Part shown: piece after piece, positions 34,729-43,083 of the stretch
Numbering within the stretch: position 1 is the stretch's first letter
Layout of the letters: every line of letters begins with the position of its first letter
Assembly (NCBI GenBank): GCA_944390115.1
Contig: CALXOW010000022.1
Span: 1 to 47,065 of the forward strand
Length of the DNA stretch: 47,065 nt
Reading direction: 5' to 3'
Source of the DNA: an uncultured Anaerobiospirillum sp.
GTDB taxonomy: Bacteria; Pseudomonadota; Gammaproteobacteria; Enterobacterales; Succinivibrionaceae
Notes under the pieces: generated by a model
Database searches by the model: none
Seen by the model: only the letters and a program-made list of their open reading frames with translations
What the model was told of the DNA's origin: nothing
Position numbers and translations under genes: made by a program

Positions 34729-35424
34729 TTGAACACGAATGTGCTCAAGGAAGGCTCGGTGAGTTTGAGCCCGCAAGATCGTTTAATTTTAGAGGGCTAT
34801 AAGCCCTTAGTGGATGCCATCGGGCAGCTCTTTGGGGATTGCTGTGAGGTGGTGCTGCACTCCTTAGAAGATCTCTCTCACTCGGTGATTTGGATTCACA
34901 ATGGGGCTAAGACCGGGCGCAAAATTGGCTCGCCGGTGACCGACAAGGCGCTCAGCGTCCTGCGCCAGTGCGAGCAGACCGGGAGTAGCTTTAGCAAGCT
35001 CTACCTGACCCAAACGGTCAATGGCGCCACGATGCGCTCGACCACGACCGTAATTAAAGGCATTGCTGGTAACCCTATTGGCTTATTCTGCATCAATTTC
35101 GATATCTCGATGCCGTTTAACCAGCTGGCGCAAATTCTGGTTGAGCCTAAGACCGAGGGCGAGGCCGGAGGCGAGCATTTTGCGATCGACCTGGACGACC
35201 TCTTTCTCACCAAGGTGCGCCAAGTGGAGCAAGAGGTCAAAAACGACCCCAATATTCCAGTACGGCGTAAGACCTACGAAATTATCGTGCGCTTAAGCGA
35301 CGAGGGAGTCTTCAAAATTCGTAAGGCCGTCCCGCGTATCGCCAAGGTGCTCAATATCTCGCGCGACGTCATCTACATGCACTTACGCAAGCACGAGGAA
35401 GCCCTCAAAAGCGCACCACACTAA
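34729..35424 (+). CDS. YheO/DauR-type transcriptional regulator
   Basis: A 231-residue protein: an N-terminal YheO-like PAS domain (about 20-130: CCEVVLHSLEDLSHSVIWIHNG, GLFCINFDIS) and a C-terminal helix-turn-helix of the DauR/HTH_22 kind (about 185-225: GVFKIRKAVPRIAKVLNISRDVIY by segments). A TTG start is supported by AGGAGG seven bases upstream; a GTG four codons in is the alternative. DauR controls D-arginine use in Pseudomonas, so a family member 0.9 kb from a D-serine operon is a plausible controller of dsdXA, whose usual LysR regulator DsdC is not seen here. Confidence 0.82.
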   Translation: MNTNVLKEGSVSLSPQDRLILEGYKPLVDAIGQLFGDCCEVVLHSLEDLSHSVIWIHNGAKTGRKIGSPVTDKALSVLRQCEQTGSSFSKLYLTQTVNGATMRSTTTVIKGIAGNPIGLFCINFDISMPFNQLAQILVEPKTEGEAGGEHFAIDLDDLFLTKVRQVEQEVKNDPNIPVRRKTYEIIVRLSDEGVFKIRKAVPRIAKVLNISRDVIYMHLRKHEEALKSAPH

Positions 35425-36104
35425 CCGCGCCGTGGGTCTCAACATGCGAGCCCGCGACAATAAGGCCGCAACCTCAGCTCCGCACCATGCGGTAAGCGAG
35501 GTGCGGCCCCCGATTGAGGGCGCACCAAGCAACTGCTGCCCTCAGGCTTAACCCAGAGGATCAGGCCGACACCAGGCGCGCTGACGTCCATACCGGGGCA
35601 AGAGCCGTGCTGAGCGACCAGCGTCCCAATAACGCTCGTGCGTGGCACTGGCTGAACAAATGGGCTTGCTGTGCCGCAGCGCTTTAAAGCGATACCTGAT
35701 CTATCGCAGCGGCCCGAACAGTGCTGGCTGGGCGGCATGTGCTGAAATTAAGCGCCGAGCTTAGCAGCATGAGCCTGAACCAAAGCGCCAGGCTGGACCG
35801 TAGGGCCGAAACCAAGTGATAGGCGAAACCACATGGGCCGGAATCAAAGCGCTGGGCTGAACCGCGAGGGCCGAAAGCAAAGCGCTGCGCTGGATCGTAG
35901 GGGCGAAATCAAGCGCTCAGCTGAGCTGCATGGGACTGACCTAAGGGCCCGGCAGAGCGGCAAGGGCCCGACTCAAATAGCAGGACTAGGCAGCCCGTGC
36001 CTGAAATGATTGTTTCGAGGTGGCAAGGGCGCGCCAGTAGGTGCGGGCGCTCAGAGGCCATTACTTCTCGCCGGGAGGAGCGCTTATGGTTTTATGGGCT
36101 GCTA
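35425..36104. repeat. intergenic with ~33-bp degenerate repeat
   Basis: From about 35765 to 35940, four or five degenerate units of 30-34 bp: each has GGGCCG(A)AA-CAAAGCGCTG-GCTG followed by a variable AACCGC/GGATCGTA. The rest of the region shows no gene, only the convergent 3' ends of the regulator and the rhodanese gene. Confidence 0.6.
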
Positions 36105-36704
36105 TTACTTTGCGGCCTTTACTTCAGCGGCGGCCTCGGCAAAAGGCTTTGCGGTTGGTTCGGTGGTTAAGCCATAAGGCCAAGTTAAGACACCGCCGAT
36201 GTTCATGACGTAGCTAAAACCGTCCTCAGCTAAGGCGTCTAAGACATCACCGGCACGGCCACCGGAGCGGCAATAGACCATAATTGGGATTTGCTGGTCC
36301 TTTAAGGCGGTAAGGTCGGCATTGGAGAGCACTGTGTCCTTAGGAATATTGTAGGCCCCTGGGATATGGCCTGCGGCGTACTCGTGTGGCTCACGCACAT
36401 CCACTACCACCGCGCCCTTTTGCTGCATTAGGGCAAAGGCCACGTCTTGGGCGACTACCTCAGGTTCCTGGCTGTACTTGAAGGAAGCGGCGAGCTGTTG
36501 GGCGGTAGCAGCGTCCATGGTGGCTAAAGGCAGGGCCTCGTGGCCTTCTTCCACGTAATTGAAGAGAGCGCTGCTTGCTGCCGGAGCGCTGTTTGCTGCC
36601 TTCGCCGCAGTAGCGGTATCAGCGCTATAAGCGGTAGTGCTCAGAGCCATCAGGCTCAAGGCTAAGGCGCTTAAGGTCGAGCCTAAGAGAGTGCGTCGCT
36701 TCAT
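36105..36704 (-). CDS. exported rhodanese-domain protein
   Basis: A 199-residue protein with a classic signal peptide (MKRRTLLGSTLSALALSLMA ... AYSA, cleavage about residue 27) and an Ala-rich linker. The single rhodanese domain (about 65-190) has VVVDVREPHEYAAGHIPGAYNIP and the catalytic loop VYCRSGGRAG with its Cys. Likely periplasmic and involved in sulfane-sulfur handling, though the substrate is unknown. GGAGG precedes the ATG. It lies 47 bp downstream of a second rhodanese lacking a signal peptide (36752-37186). The C-terminal segments match closely (MN-GGVLTW-YGLTT-PT-PFAEA), so they are duplicates. Confidence 0.85.
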   Translation of the reverse strand: MKRRTLLGSTLSALALSLMALSTTAYSADTATAAKAANSAPAASSALFNYVEEGHEALPLATMDAATAQQLAASFKYSQEPEVVAQDVAFALMQQKGAVVVDVREPHEYAAGHIPGAYNIPKDTVLSNADLTALKDQQIPIMVYCRSGGRAGDVLDALAEDGFSYVMNIGGVLTWPYGLTTEPTAKPFAEAAAEVKAAK

Positions 36705-36751
36705 AAGAAAACCTCCAATATAGCCTTACCGGGCGGGGCCCGGTTTTGTAC

Positions 36752-37186
36752 TTAGAACTTATCGGCCAAAGGCGTGACGCGGGCCACGGCCTCGGCAAAA
36801 GGTAAGGTGGGCTCAGCGGTGGTCAGGCCATACTCCCAGGTCAGCACGCCGCCCATATTCATGAGGTACTTATAGCCCAAGCGCGCTAAGTCATGCATCA
36901 CTAAGCCCGAACGCCGTCCGGAGCGGCAGTAGAGCAAGACCGGAGTATTGCGGGCCTTGAGCAAGTTCAGCTCTTGGTGGTGATAGACCTCATCTAAGGG
37001 CACCAAATAAGCCCCGGCGATATGGCCCTCGTCATATTCCTCACGGGTTCGTACATCGATGACGATTGCGCCGTTTTGCTCCATCAGGGCATGAGCTTGA
37101 TGCTGATTTAGGTTCATCGGCGCCATCTGATAGTGGAAATTGGCGAGCAAATCAGTGCTCTCAATAGCGGTAAACGACGGAAACAC
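36752..37186 (-). CDS. cytoplasmic rhodanese-domain protein
   Basis: A 144-residue single-domain rhodanese: VIDVRTREEYDEGHIAGAYLVP and active-site loop LYCRSGRRSG. No signal peptide is visible. The GTG start has GAGG just upstream; an ATG 20 or 23 codons in would still give the full domain. It is the first gene of a two-gene minus-strand unit with the exported paralogue 36105-36704. The paralogues share a C-terminal signature (MNMGGVLTWEYGLTT), so one of a duplicated pair gained or lost an export signal. Confidence 0.82.
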   Translation of the reverse strand: MFPSFTAIESTDLLANFHYQMAPMNLNQHQAHALMEQNGAIVIDVRTREEYDEGHIAGAYLVPLDEVYHHQELNLLKARNTPVLLYCRSGRRSGLVMHDLARLGYKYLMNMGGVLTWEYGLTTAEPTLPFAEAVARVTPLADKF

Positions 37187-38175
37187 AATAGGACCTCAAG
37201 TAAAGCCAGACCAAGTTAAGCCCCTAAGGCTGGAGCATCAGGATATCACCAAAAGTTAACTCAAGTAAGCTGTTGCTAACTAATCGCAACAACGGCTCCA
37301 GCTAAGTGCGCCTACGAGCTGTCAGCCTGCACTCAGTTGGTCTTAAAGCAAGAAAATAAAGCGCGCAAGTAGCAGGCAAGATACCCGTGAGCGCAAGTAA
37401 GCCCAATGGGGTCAGATGGCTCATGGACGGCAGGCGACCCAAAGGGAACAAGTAGCTAACGTGCCGATAATCCCCATGTCAGGGCGCCACCTGTGGGCAG
37501 AAAGTCAGAAGTCCTAGAGTCCTGCGAGCGGTAGATAAGTGAGCGATGAGAGCCTGATTCTTAGGCAATCCGTATAGGGAGGCCTGATGGAGGCTGGAGA
37601 CTAGTGTTGGGCGGGCACAAGGTCAAAGGAAACTCGCGTTGAGCGGGAGTAAAGCTGTGCTGAGGTGGGATGCTTTAAGACAAAAGATCAGCGCTGAGTA
37701 GGGGCGATTGCTGCTATGAAGTCCGGTACCGAGCGAGAGTGCTGGATGCAATGGGCCTATGGTGGCGGGTGCTTCTGTTGTCATGGAAATATACCGGGTA
37801 AGAGTGCCGGATCGCAATGAGTCCTGCGGTGGCGAGTGAGTCTAATGGCAAGGGGCCTATAGTGGTGGGTTAATTGGGGAGTATGGAGGTCAATGCTGAC
37901 AGTGGTCTCAAGGCAATGAGGCTTAGGCGACTGGTCTCCTGAGGTGCAGGCGGGCTGTGAGTTAGCTTGATAGCAAGGCGATCAGAGCGCGGGCGGGGCT
38001 AAGGCTCAGAGATTTAGGCTTGAGAGGCGGGATGGAATAAAGGCAGGCTTGGTGAGTGAACCTGCTGGCGTGAAGCGCGTGGCAGATTGAACCATGGCCC
38101 AGCAAGTCCGCGTCAGTAGGCGTGCCAGCTGGTAGTCAGTACCGTCGGGCTCTTAGCAGGGCCTTAAAAGACAGC
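37187..38175. repeat. 1-kb non-coding region with ~65-bp repeat
   Basis: Two adjacent diverged units near 37732-37862, each with ACCG(A/G)G-(G/A)AGAGTGC(T/C)GGAT-GCAATG(G/A)G and a GGTGGCG(G/A)GTG segment, period about 65-67 bp; further GGCCTATAGTGGTGGGT-like pieces follow. No coding sequence is seen in the 1 kb. The upstream part (37187-37330) carries the rhodanese promoter. Confidence 0.5.
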
Positions 38176-38206
38176 GGCCCAGAGCTCTCGGTGAGAGCTC
38201 TGGGCC
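38176..38206 (-). terminator. perfect hairpin ending the HTH operon
   Basis: 14-bp perfect stem GGCCCAGAGCTCTC / GAGAGCTCTGGGCC with a 3-nt loop, 23 bp past the stop at 38230. On the minus strand it is followed after a few bases by TCTTTT. Intrinsic terminator of 38230-41067 genes. Confidence 0.75.
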
Positions 38207-38229
38207 GGTCAAAGGAGCAAGCTTGGGCT

Positions 38230-38703
38230 TTAGTCTTGCTGCTCGGTCTCAGTCTCTGGAGTCTCAACTTCAGGAGCTTGAACCTCAGGAGCTACCGTCT
38301 CTTCGTCAACAGGGGCGACTGGGGCACCACCGGCGGCAATACGAACCTTAGCCTGGCGCTCCAGGACGCTGACGTAAGCTTGCTTGATTTGCAAGATTTC
38401 AGCAACTTCCTTTTGGGTCTTGCCTTCGGCGCGCAGAGCCATAATCTTAGGCTCTAAAATTGCGGCACGGGAACCAGGGCGGTGTGGACGTGGTGGACGG
38501 CTGCCCTTCTTAGGGCCACGAGCCTTAGTCTCAGTACCCTTAGCAGCGGCCTTAGCGCCACGGCCTTTAAGCTGAATCGAGATAACACCCTCAGGGGTGG
38601 AAAAGGTTAAGACCGAGCCTTGCTTATGGAACTCTAAGCTTGTATCTGCCAGCAAGTCACGGATGGTCAGATTTAAGATTTCTTTTGGGGACAGCATTGC
38701 CAT
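38230..38703 (-). CDS. HTH protein with H-NS/MvaT-like layout (copy A)
   Basis: A 157-residue protein. The N-terminal module (about 1-45: SPKEILNLTIRDLLADTSLEFHKQG then VLTFSTPEGVISIQL) is followed by a basic Gly/Lys/Arg linker, a helix-turn-helix (about 85-120: ILEPKIMALRAEGKTQKEVAEI then LQIKQAYVSVLER) and an acidic Val/Pro/Glu/Thr tail. I start at the ATG at 38703, which has GGAGAG upstream, rather than at 38724. The function is probably DNA binding. It is a paralogue of 38823-39194 with the same N-module and HTH. The N-module matches nothing I can name. Confidence 0.65.
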   Translation of the reverse strand: MAMLSPKEILNLTIRDLLADTSLEFHKQGSVLTFSTPEGVISIQLKGRGAKAAAKGTETKARGPKKGSRPPRPHRPGSRAAILEPKIMALRAEGKTQKEVAEILQIKQAYVSVLERQAKVRIAAGGAPVAPVDEETVAPEVQAPEVETPETETEQQD

Positions 38704-38822
38704 ATTTACACTCTCCAAGAACACAAAAAAAAACAGTTAGGGGCAATTTTGCAAAATACCAAAATGAGCGACCGTATCAGGGGCAATCCTAATACGGTTC
38801 AGCGCATTAAGATAGCTGAGAC

Positions 38823-39194
38823 TTATTCCTGCTGGGCAGCCTCAGTAATCTCACGGTACCTATTTTCCAAGTTGCTGACGTAAGGGGTCGAGATGCCTAA
38901 GATTTGACCAATTTCGCGTTGGGTCTTGCCTTGATCACGCAGCTCGATAATCTTTGGGCCTAACGTCATAATGCGCGAGTTAGCGCGTGGGCCCTTTGGA
39001 CCGCGCTTGCAACCAGTGACGATATCAGTCTGGGCGGCCTTAGCCTTACCGCCCTTTGGTGGCTGAATGGTGATGACCCCATCTGGGGTGGAGAAGATTA
39101 AGACCGAGCCCTTCTTATGGAACTCTAAGTTTGGATCGTCCAGCAGCTGACGGACGGTCATTTTCATAATGTCTTTTGGCGATGGAATAGCCAT
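38823..39194 (-). CDS. HTH protein, paralogue of copy A (copy B)
   Basis: A 123-residue protein. The N-module SPKDIMKMTVRQLLDDPNLE ... FSTPDGVITIQP lines up with copy A, followed by a basic linker (KGGKAKAAQ, KRGPKGPRAN) and the HTH (about 78-115: LGPKIIELRDQGKTQREIGQI then LGISTPYVSNLE). It lacks the acidic tail of copy A. TAGGAG precedes the ATG. The two lie 119 bp apart on the same strand, downstream of the KAP NTPase gene, and are much less AT-rich than that gene. A repeated pair of small DNA-binding proteins suggests duplication within a regulatory module. Confidence 0.65.
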   Translation of the reverse strand: MAIPSPKDIMKMTVRQLLDDPNLEFHKKGSVLIFSTPDGVITIQPPKGGKAKAAQTDIVTGCKRGPKGPRANSRIMTLGPKIIELRDQGKTQREIGQILGISTPYVSNLENRYREITEAAQQE

Positions 39195-39213
39195 AGTGCA
39201 ACTCCTAATTAAA

Positions 39214-39219
39214 ATTATA
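39214..39219 (-). promoter_or_regulatory. possible -10 box for the HTH pair
   Basis: TATAAT on the minus strand, about 20 bp before the ATG of copy B, in an AT-rich stretch between the KAP gene and copy B. The -35 is not convincing. It would let the HTH genes be expressed apart from the NTPase. Confidence 0.35.
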
Positions 39220-39288
39220 GAACTAATAATTGTTTATAACTGCACTGCTATGATGTTAAATATTGGTTTATGAGGGATGATGAAATAT

Positions 39289-41067
39289 TTACGATATTGT
39301 ATTCTTGGTGTTGTTGCGCTGCTCATCAAATATAGGTTTATTAAAACAATATATTGCTAGTTTCATGGCCTCAATAAATTTCTTTTCAAAAAAGTCTGGG
39401 TTGCCAGTTTTATTTTTATCTTGAATGGTTTTTAATATTTCACGCATAAGCCTTGCTTGGTGACCAAGACCTTTATAATTCATTTTTTCTAAAGTATTTA
39501 GGGTTGCAGACCAATTTTCCAATATTTGCTCTTCTTGATATGACTTCTTGGCACGGTTTGGTGAGGAGCAAGCATTCCAAGGTGTAAAAATTCTATCTTT
39601 TACGAGCTTTTGATAAATATATGGATATGAGATTTGAGTACATACTATTACAAATAAAAGTGCTTTAAATGTAGTATCAGCAGGCATAACATTAGAAGGA
39701 TCTGTTTTATAAAGATTTTTATCTTGAGCTTTTTTGATATGTAAAAACAATGATAGTGTGTTGACTAATCTCTTGATAAAACGAGGATTGCAGTTTACTA
39801 AACGTGCAGCAAATAAAATTAAATCATATTTGAGATCAAAGTCGTCATGTTGCTCCTCAGTAGTAAAATATTTTATATCTTCTAGTGATTTAATCATTAA
39901 GTTAGGTATAGCAGTTGCTTGAGTTGGAAGAGTTATAGTTTGTTGAACAAATTTGTCAAAGTATGCACGAAATGTAGGTTCATTTTCAGGTGTAAGCTCT
40001 CCTAATTTTGCTCGAAGTCCTCTAAGAGCAATATTGTTGTCAAGTGCGACAATAAAGATACTGCTGCTGAAATCAAAGATATTTTTTGTAACCTCAAGAA
40101 TTTCAACTGCAAGTGTTGGATCGATACGATCGAGATTGTCAATAAAAAATACGATTCCTCGCTTTTCTTGAATATTATTATTGATAATCTTAGCAGAATT
40201 ATGATGGTCTTGTATAGTTTCTTTTGATGCTTGATTGTTATAGGTATTACTGATTTTTGGAGATTTAAACCAATTACATAGACCGCATCTGTTGTTAGTT
40301 TGAATGGCGGCTTGTTGTGTATTATCTTGTTGTAATAAAATGTAGTTTTCATCATTGTTTGGGTCTAGAATTTCCTTGATTAGACCGGTAATATCATCAT
40401 GTAGTTGTTTGATAACTGAAAGATTGCCATCTTGATTATTGGCTTGTTTGTCGTTGGCAGACCAAGAATTGGTAATAACATCTGCAACTTCATCAATCAT
40501 CTCAGCACTAACGATGCCTGCTGTAGCCACTTTAGCTCCAGACGTTATAAGTTTCTTGGCTGCAAACTTTCCAAGATTTTTCATAATTAATGCAGCTTTT
40601 TCGATATATTCTTTTCCTTGTTGTTCTGTGGCAACCACAGGCTTTAAATGACCTATTTGATATACCATAGACTGCAACATATTGATAACAGCAGGAATTG
40701 GTGATTGAAGTAATGCGAAATCACAAGCATCAATCCAAATAGGGTAATATAAAGACTCTTTGTTTTTACAAAGTTTAATTTTAAGAAGGTTTAAAAAAGA
40801 TGTTTTACCAATACCCCATTCACCTTGTACTGCCATGGTGAAAGGCATTTTTGCGGTGTTTAGGAATTCTGTCATGCCGTCCAGAATTTCGCCTAGGCCG
40901 ATTAGATCTTCTTTTTCTGATTCGATTGAACGATCTAAGACATTTGAAGGAGTAGATCCTCCCATCTCTTGACTTGAGCTAGAGGTTGCTTCTTTTTCCT
41001 GTAAGGCGGAAGTATTATTGGCTTCATTTTGAGTATCAATCTGAGCGTTGGTTTCATTAGGAGTCAT
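39289..41067 (-). CDS. KAP-family P-loop NTPase
   Basis: A 592-residue KAP-type STAND/AAA-like ATPase. The N-terminus is polar and Ser/Asn/Gln-rich (1-55). The P-loop is GEWGIGKTS (82-90), a large variable insert (about 150-300, with a short hydrophobic stretch near 172-190) follows, and the Walker B is IVFFIDNLDR (Asp310, Asp313). Then come the KAP-typical GLRAKLGEL ... FDKFVQQTITLP region and ARLVNCNPRFIKRLVN. KAP proteins are often membrane-linked and appear in phage-defence and mobile contexts. It is strikingly AT-rich and Asn/Lys/Ile-rich compared with neighbours, a sign of transfer. AAGGA precedes the ATG. No partner effector is seen. Confidence 0.82.
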   Translation of the reverse strand: MTPNETNAQIDTQNEANNTSALQEKEATSSSSQEMGGSTPSNVLDRSIESEKEDLIGLGEILDGMTEFLNTAKMPFTMAVQGEWGIGKTSFLNLLKIKLCKNKESLYYPIWIDACDFALLQSPIPAVINMLQSMVYQIGHLKPVVATEQQGKEYIEKAALIMKNLGKFAAKKLITSGAKVATAGIVSAEMIDEVADVITNSWSANDKQANNQDGNLSVIKQLHDDITGLIKEILDPNNDENYILLQQDNTQQAAIQTNNRCGLCNWFKSPKISNTYNNQASKETIQDHHNSAKIINNNIQEKRGIVFFIDNLDRIDPTLAVEILEVTKNIFDFSSSIFIVALDNNIALRGLRAKLGELTPENEPTFRAYFDKFVQQTITLPTQATAIPNLMIKSLEDIKYFTTEEQHDDFDLKYDLILFAARLVNCNPRFIKRLVNTLSLFLHIKKAQDKNLYKTDPSNVMPADTTFKALLFVIVCTQISYPYIYQKLVKDRIFTPWNACSSPNRAKKSYQEEQILENWSATLNTLEKMNYKGLGHQARLMREILKTIQDKNKTGNPDFFEKKFIEAMKLAIYCFNKPIFDEQRNNTKNTIS

Positions 41068-41619
41068 GGTAGTTCCTTATTTTGCTAAACCGAAAAGTCA
41101 CTATGACTTACTTTTCGATTGTACCGTAAAAATTACAGCTTATTTGCAATGGTGGTCAAAAATTTTGCAAAAGCTTGATAGTTTGCGTACACTGGGTCGG
41201 TCAATGCAAATGCCTTTATTGTGTTGCAAGAATGGCTTAAATATCGCGTTTGGTGAGGTTTTTAAGGTTTGGTGAGTGATGGCAGGCATATGATTGACTT
41301 CATCACGAGGGCAGGTGATGATTCTGTTTTTCCTTAATGCTGCTCTTCGCCGTGCGCACGCTTTCCCATTATGCCTACATAATTAGCAGGTCACACTAGA
41401 TGCAATATTGCTAAGATTAAAGCACGTCAGTGGGGGATAAGATCAGGCGTAATTAGATGGCTTTGATTAGTCCTATCCTCGACGTGCCGGTCCACTACAA
41501 GGAAGCAAGGTGAATGTAGAAAGCAAGCTGCTGGGTATTAAGTCTTTTTCTGAGCCACGGCACAGGGGCGCTGCCTAGGTTGATAAGAGATCTTGTGCTT
41601 ACGTGCTTGCTTCCCGTAG
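41068..41619. other. intergenic, AT-rich then mixed
   Basis: Holds the KAP promoter region (41068-41150, AT-rich) and then about 450 bp without a supportable gene. A faintly coding-like stretch at 41455-41515 (ALISPILDVPVHYKEA in one frame) may be the eroded 5' part of the AAA-ATPase-like remnant that follows, but the resemblance is too weak to assign. Confidence 0.4.
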
Positions 41620-42308
41620 TTGGCTTCAAATCCTGACTCAGGCCTGTGGCATGATGAGGACTCATATCTGGTGCTGCACCTTGATTTACGTGAGCTTAAT
41701 AGCGGCTGTGACACGATAGCGCAGTTTGAACAGCGTCTGGTGACTGTTCTCGCTTGTTTCTGCCAAGGTAATGGGGGCACGGTGCCGGATGATCGGCCGA
41801 CCTTTAGGATGCAGCTGCGTGCGTTGCTTATCAGGTTCCAAGCCGTTCTCAGATACTGCTGATCGATTAGGTCGATATGCCTCGAATTTACCATGATGCT
41901 GATGAGCAGGTGCTCAAGGCAGGCACGATGCTCTTACGTAGCTTGTTTGCCACAGTCAAACACCATTAGAGCAAATTCCACTCGGTCTTTTTAAGCGGCA
42001 CTATGCGCTTGTCTGATCTGAATTTGGATGCGGCAGGCAATAGCTTCATTGACGTGTCCGATGACATGGTGCTTGCGGCTGGTTGTGGCTTCACGCGTGT
42101 GGAGCTTAAGCACTATTTTGCTGAGCATTTACGCTCTGCAAGGGCAGGCTGCGCCAAGGAAGTGGTGAGTGATGCTCAAGTCGAAGCACTGTTAAACGTC
42201 TTGAAGACACGCTGTGGGCTCTATGCCTTTGATAGGAAGCAGCACATTAAGGTTTTTGCTCCCGACGCTGTTCTGCGCTTTTGGGCAGATGAGGTGGCTC
42301 GCTCTTAG
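41620..42308 (+). pseudogene. decayed AAA-ATPase-like (PF09820 type) gene
   Basis: Pieces of one protein are spread over two frames. 41620-41862 encodes SYLVLHLDLREL and FEQRLVTVLACF, the part after the missing P-loop. The frame then shifts to LLID-stop-VDMPRIYHDADEQVLKAG (TAG at 41868) and, after another TAG (41967), to FLSGTMRLSDLNLDAAGN ... GCGFTRVELKHYF and DRKQHIKVFAPDAVLRF up to 42308. The last two match GFTPEELE and KVKLYNPRAV of the fragment at 76-681. With two stops, a frameshift, and no nuclease domain, it cannot be functional. Confidence 0.75.
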
Positions 42309-42370
42309 CTCGATGAGAACACTGCCCGCTGAAGATGCTGTCCGCTTAGAGTTTTGAAAAGGGCTTGATT

Positions 42371-42577
42371 CCTAAAAGTAACTAAAAAGGTGATATGGTC
42401 TAGTGTTCATTGAACCAAAAGCTCATATGTAAGCGAAACTTTGGCTATATGGCAACTTCCACCCAAATTACTAGGATGATTGGTTGATTTTATATAATTA
42501 CACCTTGTTTGAGGCTTATATAAGCCAATCTACTGATATTGTCTGCTTAGCTTATCACCTTTTTTGTTACTTTTAGG
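42371..42577 (-). mobile_element. 207-bp MITE-like element, copy B
   Basis: Exact reverse complement of the element at 30527-30733 over its full length, with 25-bp inverted ends. It is flanked by a 6-bp target duplication TTGATT (42365-42370 and 42578-42583). It is inserted 62 bp after the decayed AAA-ATPase-like gene. The perfect identity of the two copies means recent movement or gene conversion. Confidence 0.92.
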
Positions 42578-42685
42578 TTGATTGCTGTGACTGACCGTAT
42601 GGGCTAAGACGCACGTAGAGATCAATTGTGCTCGTGCACGCCGCATTTAGTGGAGCTGGGTAATGGTTGTGTCTTTGAGAATGAC

Positions 42686-42723
42686 AAAGGCGCCAGCGCG
42701 CGTTAGAGCGCACGGGCGCCTTT
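42686..42723 (-). terminator. hairpin downstream of autotransporter remnant
   Basis: AAAGGCGCC and GGCGCCTTT pair across about 20 nt, including further GCGC pairing inside. On the minus strand CCTTTGTC follows. Probably the old terminator of the remnant at 42877-42963. Confidence 0.55.
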
Positions 42724-42876
42724 AAAGTCTCAGCGGCGCAGGTGCGGGCGCTGAGTGAAGGGGTAAGCCCCAAGTTGAGCTTTAGGCGTGGCCTTGCGGC
42801 TCAACTGGGACTTACCTTATTGCAGGCCTGATTTAGCAGGCTTGCTGCTTCTAAGCTCTGCGCTTACGCGCGGCTC

Positions 42877-42963
42877 TTAGAAGGTGTAGCGAACCTTAGC
42901 CTGAGCTGAGAACTCATTGGTCTCAGAGCTGCCGTGGTAGCCTACACTTACTGATGGGGTAGC
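42877..42963 (-). pseudogene. 3' remnant of an autotransporter barrel
   Basis: On the minus strand the last 26 or so codons read VSVGYHGSSETNEF then SAQAKVRYTF and TAA (42877-42879). The intact gene at 43780 ends GVGLGYTGSSNTDEF then SAQANARFTF. The downstream sequence is also copied: the stem CCCCAAGTTGAGC ... GCTCAACTGGGAC near 42768-42811 resembles that at 43686-43733. Nothing of the rest of the gene is left upstream, so this is a fragment left by deletion or recombination. Confidence 0.75.
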
Positions 42964-43011
42964 TCGTGTTGGGCGGGTCAAAGTATTGGTGATCATGACT
43001 TATAACGTAAA

Positions 43012-43041
43012 AGCGCCGACCTCTATTTGGAGGTAGGCGCT
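43012..43041 (-). terminator. terminator after 43084 gene
   Basis: 12-bp stem AGCGCC-ACCTC / GAGGT-GGCGCT (one mismatch) with a 6-nt loop, followed on the minus strand by TTTT. Ends the gene at 43084-43581. Confidence 0.75.
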
Positions 43042-43083
43042 GATTAGATGGGTATAAGCAGCTCAGTGTCTTAACTTATATCA

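Noticed and set aside
41538-41894. Minus-strand 118-residue frame
   Set aside because: It is antisense to recognisable AAA-ATPase-like coding pieces on the plus strand.
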